A program made the translations under genes and the position numbers. From positions 1 to 19,927 of the forward strand of contig CANLCC010000041.1 of the NCBI GenBank assembly GCA_947488815.1: 19,927 nucleotides of DNA, given 5' to 3'. Under the pieces are notes generated by a model. It did no database searches. It was not told where the DNA came from and saw only the letters and a list, made by a program, of their open reading frames with translations. Shown one piece after another: positions 13,938 to 19,927 of this stretch; the stretch's first letter is position 1, and every line of letters starts with the position of its first letter. Source of the DNA: CAIQIA01 sp945861105. GTDB lineage: Bacteria > Cyanobacteriota > Cyanobacteriia > PCC-6307 > Cyanobiaceae.

Positions 13938-16106
13938 GTGCAAGGTGAAACACGGTCGATCTCCTTCGATGGACGGGAGATCCGACTGACCACAGGCCGC
14001 TACGCCCCCCAGGCCGGGGGCAGCGTGCTCATCGAATGCGGCGACACCGCGGTGCTGGTCACCGCCACCCGCGCCAGTGCCCGCGAAGGCATCGACTTCC
14101 TGCCCCTCACCTGCGACTACGAGGAGCGTCTCTACGCCGCCGGCCGCATCCCCGGCAGCTTCATGCGCCGCGAAAGCCGCCCGCCCGAGCGGGCCGTGCT
14201 CACCGCCCGCCTGATCGACCGGCCCCTGCGGCCCCTCTTCCCCGGCTGGCTGCGCGACGACCTGCAGGTGGTGGCCACCTGCCTGTCGCTCGATGAGCGG
14301 GTGCCGCCCGATGTGCTGGCCGTGACCGGCGCCTCGATCGCCACCCTGCTGGCCCGCATCCCCTTCCAGGGCCCGATGGCGGCCGTGCGGGTGGGGTTGC
14401 TCGGCGACGACTTCGTGCTCAACCCCAGCTTCCGCGAGATCGAACGCTCGGACCTCGACCTGGTGGTGGCCGGGACCCCCGATGGGGTGGTGATGGTGGA
14501 GGCCGGCGCCCGGCAGCTGCCGGAGCAGGACATGATCGAGGCCATCGACTTCGGCTACGAAGCCGTCGGTGAACTGATCCGCCATCAGCGCGAACTGCTG
14601 GCCCACCTGGGCATTGAGCAGGTGCTGCCCGAGGCCCCCGCCGAAGACACCACCGTTCCCGACTACCTGCGCCAGACCTGCGGCGGCGCCATCGGCGAGG
14701 TGCTGGCGCAGTTCAGCCTCAGCAAGGGCGAACGCGACAGCGCCCTCGATGTCATCAAGGCGTCGGTGGTCGAAACCATTGCCGGCCTGGGCGACGACGA
14801 CGCCGTGCGCCGCGCCGTGCAGGGCAGCGGCAAGCTGCTCGGCAACAGCTTCAAGGCGCTCACCAAGCAGATGATGCGCGCCCAGATCCTCGACCAGGGC
14901 AAGCGGGTCGACGGCCGTGCCCTCGATGAGGTGCGGCCCATCAGCGCCGCCGCCGGCGTGTTGCCGCGGCGGGTCCACGGGTCGGGCCTGTTCCAGCGGG
15001 GCCTCACCCAGGTGCTCTCCACCGCCACCCTCGGCACCCCCAGCGATGCCCAGGAGATGGACGACCTCAACCCGTCCACCGAGAAGCACTACCTGCACCA
15101 CTACAACTTCCCGCCTTACTCGGTGGGCGAGACGCGGCCCATGCGCTCCCCCGGCCGGCGCGAGATCGGCCACGGCGCCCTGGCCGAGCGGGCGATCCTG
15201 CCGGTGCTGCCCAGCCGCGAAACCTTCCCCTACGTGCTGCGGGTGGTGTCGGAGGTGCTCAGCTCCAACGGCTCCACCTCCATGGGCTCGGTCTGCGGCA
15301 GCACCCTGGCCCTGATGGATGCCGGTGTGCCCCTCGCCGCCCCGGTCAGCGGGGCCGCCATGGGATTGATCAAGGAGGGTGAGCAGGTGCGCATCCTCAC
15401 CGACATCCAGGGCATCGAAGATTTCCTGGGCGATATGGACTTCAAGGTGGCCGGCACCGCCCAGGGCATCACCGCCCTGCAGATGGACATGAAGATCACC
15501 GGCCTGGCGATGCCGACCATCGCCGAAGCCATCCAGCAGGCCCGGCCCGCACGGCTGCACATCCTCGAGAAGATGCTCGAGGCCATCAACGAACCCCGCG
15601 ACACCCTCTCCCCCCATGCGCCGCGGCTGCTCAGCTTCCGCATCGACCCCGAACTGATCGGCACGGTCATCGGTCCCGGTGGCCGCACCATCAAGGGGAT
15701 CACCGAGCGCACCAACACCAAGATCGACATCGACGACAACGGCATGGTCACCGTGGCCAGCCATGACGGGGCCGCCGCCGAAGAAGCCCAGCGCATCATC
15801 GAGGGACTCACCCGCCGGGTGCAGGAAGGCGAAACCTTCCAGGGCTCGGTCACCCGGGTGATTCCCATCGGTGCCTTCGTCGAGATCCTGCCGGGCAAGG
15901 AGGGGATGATTCACATCTCCCAGCTGTCCGAATCGCGGGTCGAGAAGGTCGAAGACGTGGTCAAGGTCGGCGATGCCGTCACGGTGCGGGTGCGCGAGAT
16001 CGACAACCGAGGTCGCATCAACCTCACCCTGCGGGGGGTGCCGCAGGAGAACGGCTCCCTGCCGGCCACGCCGGCACCGGTGGTGCTGCCGATCGAAGAG
16101 GTCTGA
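13938..16106 (+). CDS. pnp: Polyribonucleotide nucleotidyltransferase (PNPase)
   Basis: This 722-residue phosphorolytic 3'-5' exoribonuclease forms a trimeric ring and can be part of an RNA degradosome. In cyanobacteria it also makes heteropolymeric RNA tails. Two RNase PH domains are visible: the first begins TGRYAPQAGGSVLIECGDTA, and the second contains the active-site region CGSTLALMDAGVP and FLGDMDFKVAGTAQG (about 496-510). A KH domain follows (IGTVIGPGGRTIKGI, near 579), then an S1 domain (GSVTRVIPIGAFVEILPGKEG, MIHISQL, from about 633). The length is standard. GTG 13938 gives MQGETRSISFDGREI, the usual start. Its TGA directly abuts the opposite-strand stop of cysQ. Confidence 0.98.
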   Translation: MQGETRSISFDGREIRLTTGRYAPQAGGSVLIECGDTAVLVTATRASAREGIDFLPLTCDYEERLYAAGRIPGSFMRRESRPPERAVLTARLIDRPLRPLFPGWLRDDLQVVATCLSLDERVPPDVLAVTGASIATLLARIPFQGPMAAVRVGLLGDDFVLNPSFREIERSDLDLVVAGTPDGVVMVEAGARQLPEQDMIEAIDFGYEAVGELIRHQRELLAHLGIEQVLPEAPAEDTTVPDYLRQTCGGAIGEVLAQFSLSKGERDSALDVIKASVVETIAGLGDDDAVRRAVQGSGKLLGNSFKALTKQMMRAQILDQGKRVDGRALDEVRPISAAAGVLPRRVHGSGLFQRGLTQVLSTATLGTPSDAQEMDDLNPSTEKHYLHHYNFPPYSVGETRPMRSPGRREIGHGALAERAILPVLPSRETFPYVLRVVSEVLSSNGSTSMGSVCGSTLALMDAGVPLAAPVSGAAMGLIKEGEQVRILTDIQGIEDFLGDMDFKVAGTAQGITALQMDMKITGLAMPTIAEAIQQARPARLHILEKMLEAINEPRDTLSPHAPRLLSFRIDPELIGTVIGPGGRTIKGITERTNTKIDIDDNGMVTVASHDGAAAEEAQRIIEGLTRRVQEGETFQGSVTRVIPIGAFVEILPGKEGMIHISQLSESRVEKVEDVVKVGDAVTVRVREIDNRGRINLTLRGVPQENGSLPATPAPVVLPIEEV

Positions 16107-17042
16107 TCAGACCCTGAACCCCGGGTCGATCTCGGCCAGGGCCGCCACGGCCCTGCGGCCGAGTTCGGCCTGGGCCGGACCGTGGCTGGCGATCAGGCAG
16201 CCGGCCTGCAGCCCATGCCCCTGGTCATAGGCCAGGGGCGTTCCATCGGCATGGCCGAAGGCGCCGCCGGCAGCCCGCAGCACGGCCTCCGGTGCCGCCA
16301 TGTCCCAGTCCTTGGGGGCGCTGCGGCCCGACAGGGAGACGTACACATCCGTCTCGCCACGCAGGATGGTGGCCACCTTGCCACCAACGCTGCCCTGGGC
16401 CCGGCTGCCCCCCAGCCCCAGCGCCTGCACCAGCCGTTCGAGGCGGTCATCGCGATGGTTGCGGCTGGCCACCAGCACCAGCTCCCCGGGCTCCCGGCGG
16501 GCACTGAGGGTCGGCGCAAACCGTGAACCATCGCGGCTTTCGCGCCAGGCTTCACCGGCACCATCGGCCGAGGCCAGCAGGCCGAACCACAGCTCCTCCG
16601 GTTCCGGCAGCAGCACCACCCCCAGCACCGGGCGGCTGTGCTGCAGCAGGGCCAGGTGCACGGCGTATTCACCGGTGCCCTGCAGAAAGTCCTTGGTGCC
16701 ATCGAGGGGATCGAGCACCCACAGCCATTCGGCCCCCAGGGGCTGACCGGCGGCCAGCTGCTCGGCGGCTGTCTCTTCGCTCAACAGCGTCCAGGGAGCA
16801 GCAGGGAAGGCCGCCGCCAGGCCGTCCAGCAGCTGGCGGTTGACGGCCAGATCAGCGGCCGTCACCGGACCGCTGCCGCCGTCGTCAACACTCAGGGCCG
16901 GCGGATGGCCAAAGGGTGGTGTTTCGCCGCGGCCGTAGGCCCGCAGGATGTCGGCCGACTCCCAGGCCAGCCGCCGCAGCACCGTCAGCAGCTCCTCCAG
17001 GTGGATGCCGGCGGGCAGGGGCGGCGTGATGGCGACGGTCAT
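16107..17042 (-). CDS. cysQ: CysQ-like 3'(2'),5'-bisphosphate nucleotidase, inositol monophosphatase family
   Basis: This is a Mg2+-dependent phosphatase that probably removes the 3' phosphate of PAP, the by-product of sulfate activation. It is 311 or 312 residues long. The family's metal-binding motifs are present (numbering from 17045): GPVTAAD (59-65), LSEET (88-92), DPLDGTKDF (112-120) and WDMAAPEAVL (247-256). The preceding GSVGGKVATILRGETDVY is typical of CysQ. Two consecutive ATG codons (17045 and 17042) start the protein; the second is preferred because the first shares bases with the likely rsmI ATG. The frame is open further upstream, but that part only mirrors rsmI. Other inositol-phosphatase activities cannot be excluded. 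Confidence 0.92.
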   Translation of the reverse strand: MTVAITPPLPAGIHLEELLTVLRRLAWESADILRAYGRGETPPFGHPPALSVDDGGSGPVTAADLAVNRQLLDGLAAAFPAAPWTLLSEETAAEQLAAGQPLGAEWLWVLDPLDGTKDFLQGTGEYAVHLALLQHSRPVLGVVLLPEPEELWFGLLASADGAGEAWRESRDGSRFAPTLSARREPGELVLVASRNHRDDRLERLVQALGLGGSRAQGSVGGKVATILRGETDVYVSLSGRSAPKDWDMAAPEAVLRAAGGAFGHADGTPLAYDQGHGLQAGCLIASHGPAQAELGRRAVAALAEIDPGFRV

Positions 17043-17043
17043 C

Positions 17044-17958
17044 ATGGAAGGGTGCAGCAGCGGCATTGTGACCCACGAGCCCGAAGCGGGGGTGCTGTAC
17101 CTGGTGGGCACTCCCATCGGCCACCGTGGTGACCTCTCCCCCCGCGCCCAGCAGGTGCTGGCGGGTGTTGCCTGCATCGCCTGCGAAGACACCCGCCACA
17201 GCGCCCCCCTGCTGCAGGCCTTCGGCATCAGCACCCCCCTGCTCAGCTTCCATCGCCACAACAGCCGTGAGCGGGTGCCAGGGCTGCTGCAACGGCTGGC
17301 CGCCGGCGAGGCCCTGGCCCTGATCAGCGATGCCGGCCTGCCGGGCATCAGCGATCCCGGCGAAGACCTGGTGGCCGCCGTGCGGGCCGGCGCTGGACGG
17401 GTCGTGTGTGTGCCCGGTCCCTGCGCCGCCGTGACGGCCCTGGTGTGCAGCGGCCTCCCCAGCGAGCGGTTCTGCTTCGAGGGGTTCCTGCCCAGCCGCG
17501 GCCGCGAACGCCGCGAACGTCTGCAGGCCCTGGCCCTGGAGCCACGAACGACGGTGCTCTACGAGGCACCCCACCGGTTGCGGCAGTTGCTGCAGGAACT
17601 GCATGAGGTCTGCGGGGCTGAGCGGCCCCTGCAGGTGGCCCGCGAACTGACCAAGCGCCATGAACAGCTCGTGGGCCCCGACGTGGCCACCGCCCTGGCG
17701 CACTTCAGCGCCCACAGCCCCCAGGGCGAGTTCACCCTGGTGCTGGGTGGTGCCCCGGCCGCACCGCCGCCGACCTGGGATGCGGTGCTGCTGCGGGAGC
17801 AGCTGCAGCAGCTGCTCGAAGGCGGCAGCCCACCGGCGGAAGCGTGCCGCACCCTGGCCCGCCGCACCGGCCATCCCCGGCGGGCCCTCTATGACCTGCT
17901 GCACTCGGCCGTTGATCCGGCGGAGGGCACACTGGAACCAACGCCTCCCCCTGCCTGA
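17044..17958 (+). CDS. rsmI: 16S rRNA (cytidine(1402)-2'-O)-methyltransferase RsmI
   Basis: This SAM-dependent enzyme of the tetrapyrrole-methylase fold 2'-O-methylates C1402 in the decoding centre of 16S rRNA. It is 304 residues long from ATG 17044. Signature segments are LYLVGTPIGHRGDLSPRA (18-35), CEDTRHS (47-53), LISDAGLPGISDPG (93-106) and TTVLYEAPHRL further on. The conserved C-terminus with RELTKRHEQ and GEFTLVLGG is present. GTG 17068 is a credible alternative start that drops eight residues and frees a short divergent gap from cysQ. Its TGA overlaps the following ATG as TGATG, so the next small gene is coupled to it. Confidence 0.96.
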   Translation: MEGCSSGIVTHEPEAGVLYLVGTPIGHRGDLSPRAQQVLAGVACIACEDTRHSAPLLQAFGISTPLLSFHRHNSRERVPGLLQRLAAGEALALISDAGLPGISDPGEDLVAAVRAGAGRVVCVPGPCAAVTALVCSGLPSERFCFEGFLPSRGRERRERLQALALEPRTTVLYEAPHRLRQLLQELHEVCGAERPLQVARELTKRHEQLVGPDVATALAHFSAHSPQGEFTLVLGGAPAAPPPTWDAVLLREQLQQLLEGGSPPAEACRTLARRTGHPRRALYDLLHSAVDPAEGTLEPTPPPA

Positions 17959-18203
17959 TGCTGCTGCGTCTGCGCCTGCTCACCGGCACCCTTCTGGGGG
18001 GCGCCATGCTGCTGCTGCTGCTGTGCCTGGGCAGCCAGAACGTGGACCAGCGCTCAGGCCTGAACCTGGGGGTGGGGCGGTCGGTGCCGTTGCCGCAGGG
18101 TTTTGTGGTCGGGCTGGCGGTGATCGCCGGCTGGCTCAGCGGCGGCCTGGGGGTGGCGCTGCTGGCACCATCCGCCGACCGTCAGCCGCCCGGCAGGGCA
18201 TAG
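17958..18203 (+). CDS. Small two-helix membrane protein, LapA/DUF1049-like
   Basis: This 81-residue protein has two hydrophobic segments, about 8-25 (TGTLLGGAMLLLLLCLGS) and 49-69 (GFVVGLAVIAGWLSGGLGVAL). The short loop between them contains Asn and ends PLPQ. That pattern (helix, residues such as SQNV, PLP before helix 2) recalls the LapA/DUF1049 family of small inner-membrane proteins. The match is by eye and unproven. The ATG overlaps the rsmI stop (TGATG), so it is translated from the same message. Its last 22 bases overlap the convergent HTH gene on the other strand. No function can be assigned from context. Confidence 0.7.
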   Translation: MLLRLRLLTGTLLGGAMLLLLLCLGSQNVDQRSGLNLGVGRSVPLPQGFVVGLAVIAGWLSGGLGVALLAPSADRQPPGRA

Positions 18204-18937
18204 AGCACACCTTCCAGCACCACCCGCGTGATGCCCTGGGCGCGGATGTAGGGGGCCGTGCGCTCCAGCAGCGACGCATCGGGCACTTTGATCACCCGCT
18301 GGCTGCGGCCAGCCTGACGCTTGGCATTGCGCGGATTGGCAAACATCACCATCGCCTGGTGCTGTTCCTCCTCAGGGGCGAGGGGCGAGAGCTCACTGAG
18401 GTCCGTGAGGCGGGTGCCGCGCAACTCCACCTCCTTGTCCACCAGCAGGTAGAGACTGGCGGGGAGCTGCGCCAGGGGCAAGGGTCGACTCACGGTGCGT
18501 TCCCCCGCGGTCAACGGCTGGGGCAGCAACGGCAGCACCAGGTCGGGGCCGTCGTCATCCTGGTCCTCCTCCGCATCACCGTCGAGGTCATCGGCGAAAT
18601 CGTCGGCATCCTCAAGGGCCAGCCCTGTCGACGGTTCAAGGGCCGGCTCCTCCAGCTCTTCCTCCTGCTCCTCCTGCGGCTCCTGCTCGATCATCGGGAG
18701 CGTCGCCTGCACTGGCACCGGCGCCACCGCCTGCACCACCGCCTGCACCGGCGTCGACCGGCCCCGCTGCTGCTTGAGCTGCTCAAAGGCCACATCACCG
18801 ATCACCGCCCGCACCGTGCGCGTGACGGTGTTGGCGCTGCAGCCATACACATCGGCCAGGGCAGCGCTGCTTTCGCCGGCGCTGTAGCGGTCGGCCATCT
18901 CCTGCTTCTGGCGCTCGTCAAGGCGGGCGGTGGCCAT
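18182..18937 (-). CDS. HTH protein with acidic linker and conserved-looking C-terminal domain
   Basis: This 251-residue protein has three parts. Residues ~1-45 form a helix-turn-helix of the resolvase/Trp-repressor-like type (ARLDERQKQEMADRYSAGES, SAALADVYGCSANTVTRTVR). A long Glu/Asp/Gln-rich linker follows (QEPQEEQEEELEEPALEP, DDFADDLDGDAEEDQDDD). The C-terminal part, from about 155, is folded-looking (LPASLYLLVDKEVELRGTRL, AMVMFANPRNAKRQ, ending ITRVVLEGVLYALPGG). I do not recognise the C-terminal domain. The ATG at 18937 places the HTH at the very N-terminus, as usual; upstream codons are not pilot-like coding. It is probably DNA-binding and may act as a transcription factor or chromosome-associated protein, but no target is evident. 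It is divergent from the peptidase gene by 103 bases. Confidence 0.8.
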   Translation of the reverse strand: MATARLDERQKQEMADRYSAGESSAALADVYGCSANTVTRTVRAVIGDVAFEQLKQQRGRSTPVQAVVQAVAPVPVQATLPMIEQEPQEEQEEELEEPALEPSTGLALEDADDFADDLDGDAEEDQDDDGPDLVLPLLPQPLTAGERTVSRPLPLAQLPASLYLLVDKEVELRGTRLTDLSELSPLAPEEEQHQAMVMFANPRNAKRQAGRSQRVIKVPDASLLERTAPYIRAQGITRVVLEGVLYALPGG

Positions 18938-18959
18938 GGGCAGGTCCTCGCAGCCCAAC

Positions 18960-18965
18960 AATCTA
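18960..18965 (-). promoter_or_regulatory. Possible -10 element (TAGATT) for the HTH gene
   Basis: Read on the minus strand, TAGATT lies 22 bases before ATG 18937 and fits TANNNT. The hexamer in front of serS sits at the same distance. No -35 is clear. Confidence 0.3.
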
Positions 18966-19040
18966 CGGTTTCCTGTCGGTCGCCGTGGCTGGTGGCGGCA
19001 CGTCGGCGGCGATACAACCGGGCCGACCAGCCGCTCCGCC

Positions 19041-19679
19041 ATGCCGCTGCCGACCCTGCCCCCGCCGCCGTTGCCCGAACGCACGCCCGTGGCCGACCTG
19101 GGCACGAGTCCCAGCCTGCCGGTCAGCGTCGAAAGCCGGCTGCGGCCCCTGCCCAGCCCGCCGCCCCGGTTGCCCTCGCCCTGGTTCAAGTTCGCCCCCT
19201 CGGCCGGCAGCGCCCCCTCTGCCCTGCTGAATTTTCCCCTGGACCTGCCGCCCTACGAGGTGAGCCGGTTCGGTTGGCGCTGGTCAGAGAGTCGCCAGGC
19301 CTGGCGCATGCATGCCGGTCTCGACCTCAGCGCTGACGAAGGTGACCCGGTGCGGCCCCTGCGGGCCGGACGGGTGGCCCTGGTCGACTGGATCAGCGGG
19401 TACGGCCTCACGGTGGTGGTCGACCACGGCGACGGCCACGAAAGTCTCTACGGCCATCTCTCGGCGGTGGATGTGCGTCCGGGTGAGACCGTGACCCCCG
19501 AGGCCCTGCTGGGCCGGGTGGGCCAGACGGGCTCCGCCAGCGGCCCCCACCTGCACGTCGAATGGCGCCGACGCGACGGCGACCGCGTCTGGGCCCTGGA
19601 CCCCTCCCCCCTGCTGCCAGCAGCACTGGCAGGATTGGAACGCCGACCGGCGCCGACCGGCACGGCCCTGCTCCCTTAG
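19041..19679 (+). CDS. M23 (LytM-type) zinc metallopeptidase
   Basis: M23 enzymes cut peptide bridges in peptidoglycan; inactive relatives regulate amidases. The 212-residue product from ATG 19041 has a Pro-rich N-terminal third (PLPTLPPPPLPERTP, LPSPPPRLPSPW) and a complete M23 domain from about 70 to 185. Zinc ligands His91 and Asp95 are in MHAGLDL, and His172 is in SGPHLHVEW. The accessory histidines are His139 (YGHL) and His170. All expected residues are present, so it is probably active. No signal peptide is visible from 19041 or from the alternative ATG 18930, which would overlap the HTH gene, so the export route is unclear. The TAG stop (19677-19679) lies inside the tRNA-Arg gene. Confidence 0.88.
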   Translation: MPLPTLPPPPLPERTPVADLGTSPSLPVSVESRLRPLPSPPPRLPSPWFKFAPSAGSAPSALLNFPLDLPPYEVSRFGWRWSESRQAWRMHAGLDLSADEGDPVRPLRAGRVALVDWISGYGLTVVVDHGDGHESLYGHLSAVDVRPGETVTPEALLGRVGQTGSASGPHLHVEWRRRDGDRVWALDPSPLLPAALAGLERRPAPTGTALLP

Positions 19680-19743
19680 CTCAGCCGGATAGAGCAGCTG
19701 CCTTCTAAGCAGCCGGTCGATGGTTCGAATCCATCAGGGGGCG
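19670..19743 (+). tRNA. tRNA-Arg (anticodon TCT)
   Basis: A full cloverleaf can be drawn. Acceptor GCTCCCT (19670-19676) pairs with AGGGGGC (19736-19742), with one G-T wobble. The D stem is GCTC/GAGC (19679-19682, 19692-19695). The anticodon stem GCTGC/GCAGC holds the loop CTTCTAA with anticodon TCT at 19704-19706. The T arm is GATGG-TTCGAAT-CCATC (19719-19735). The discriminator is G19743 and CCA is not encoded. It reads AGA codons, which are rare in this GC-rich genome. The first ten bases are shared with the end of the M23 gene. Confidence 0.96.
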
Positions 19744-19778
19744 TCTCAAACGGGGCCTTGATTTTGCCCCAGAATTCA

Positions 19779-19824
19779 GTCAGGGCAACGGCTTTCAGCG
19801 TGGAAGCCGCTGGCTGTCCCTGAC
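19779..19824. repeat. Nested inverted repeat
   Basis: Outer arms GTCAGGG (19779-19785) and CCCTGAC (19818-19824) enclose inner arms CGGCTT (19789-19794) and AAGCCG (19804-19809). The inner stem extends by a T-G and a C-G pair around a 5-base loop. As RNA it would form a two-part stem with an asymmetric internal loop. Confidence 0.7.
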
Positions 19825-19850
19825 CACCCGTGCCAAGCGCTGAGGGCAAA

Positions 19851-19872
19851 CTGCTCACACTTCTGCTCACAC
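19851..19872 (+). repeat. Direct repeat of CTGCTCACAC
   Basis: Two exact 10-base copies, 19851-19860 and 19863-19872, are spaced by two bases. The second runs into the following hairpin, whose 3' arm (TGTGAG) is complementary to both copies. Confidence 0.75.
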
Positions 19873-19887
19873 CTGTGAGCATTTTTG
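19865..19887 (+). terminator. Rho-independent-like terminator
   Basis: GCTCAC (19865-19870) pairs with GTGAGC (19875-19880) around ACCT, followed by A and a run of five T's. The shape fits an intrinsic terminator for plus-strand transcription, perhaps of the tRNA, though it lies about 120 bases after the tRNA end. Confidence 0.5.
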
Positions 19888-19927
19888 TCCCGTCCCGCGC
19901 ATGACCCGCTCGGCGCCCACCAGAAAG

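Larger units (their letters stand above)
19744..19927. other. Non-coding tail after tRNA-Arg with repeats
   Basis: I see no convincing gene here. It holds a weak hairpin (GGGGC 19752-19756 with GCCCC 19766-19770), a nested inverted repeat, a direct repeat and a terminator-like hairpin, listed separately. ATG 19901 opens a frame (MTRSAPTRK) that runs off the window edge; nothing supports or excludes a gene starting there. Confidence 0.5.

Noticed and set aside
13749..15914. A 721-codon open frame on the minus strand, opposite pnp
   Set aside because: It is antisense to an intact PNPase gene, is rich in His, Gly and Ala, and has no domain-like motifs. It is a by-product of GC-biased third positions.
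17660..19336. A 558-codon plus-strand frame spanning rsmI, the small membrane gene and the HTH gene
   Set aside because: It crosses several well-supported genes in a different frame or strand and lacks any coherent domain.
19676..19882. A 68-codon minus-strand frame covering the tRNA
   Set aside because: Its C-terminal part is only the complement of tRNA-Arg (the familiar GFEPSTGC-type translation), not a protein.

Overview
The window looks like a chromosomal piece of a high-GC unicellular cyanobacterium of the Synechococcus/Cyanobium (picocyanobacterial, alpha) lineage. That assignment is an inference. It rests on strong GC bias at third codon positions, on the housekeeping set lepA / NifU-like / serS / rseP-type protease / nth / rpsN / aat / pnp / cysQ / rsmI with cyanobacterial-looking sequences, and on the near absence of the HIP1 octamer (I noticed one copy, 9193-9200). 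No rRNA, CRISPR array, transposase or integrase gene was seen.

Positions 1-6326 form an accessory type IV pilus region. A pilin truncated by the left edge is followed by four plus-strand pilin-like genes: a large PilX-like protein, a PilV-like protein, a FimT/GspH-like protein, and a PilW-like protein carrying a C-terminal RTX calcium-binding repeat domain. They run head-on into a second cassette on the minus strand with the same order (PilX-like, PilV-like, FimT/GspH-like, PilW-like, read from 6326 down to 4408). The two PilW-like genes meet tail to tail with overlapping stop ends. Shared motifs show that the two sets are related, so this is an inverted pair of diverged minor-pilin operons, only one of which ends in an RTX extension. 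A block of about 450 bases at roughly 50% GC covers the pilin's variable part and the PilX leader, which suggests recombinational replacement. A four-helix membrane protein resembling HpsJ (6435-7238) borders the region.

Positions 7252-13908 are housekeeping genes: lepA (minus), then on the plus strand an EmrE-type small multidrug transporter, a NifU C-terminal Fe-S scaffold, serS, an RseP/S2P intramembrane protease, endonuclease III, ribosomal protein S14 and leucyl/phenylalanyl-tRNA transferase. Spacings are very short and several ends overlap.

Positions 13938-18203 hold pnp, convergent cysQ with stop codons abutting in TGATCA, divergent rsmI whose start touches that of cysQ, and a small LapA-like membrane protein. 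From 18182 to 19743 come a minus-strand HTH protein with a long acidic linker, an M23/LytM-type metallopeptidase and a tRNA-Arg(TCT) that overlaps the end of the peptidase gene. The last 184 bases have no clear gene but hold a nested inverted repeat, a short direct repeat and a terminator-like hairpin, a layout worth checking as a tRNA-associated integration site.

The most unusual content is the twin convergent minor-pilin cassettes with a pilin-RTX fusion, and several irregular prepilin leaders within them.
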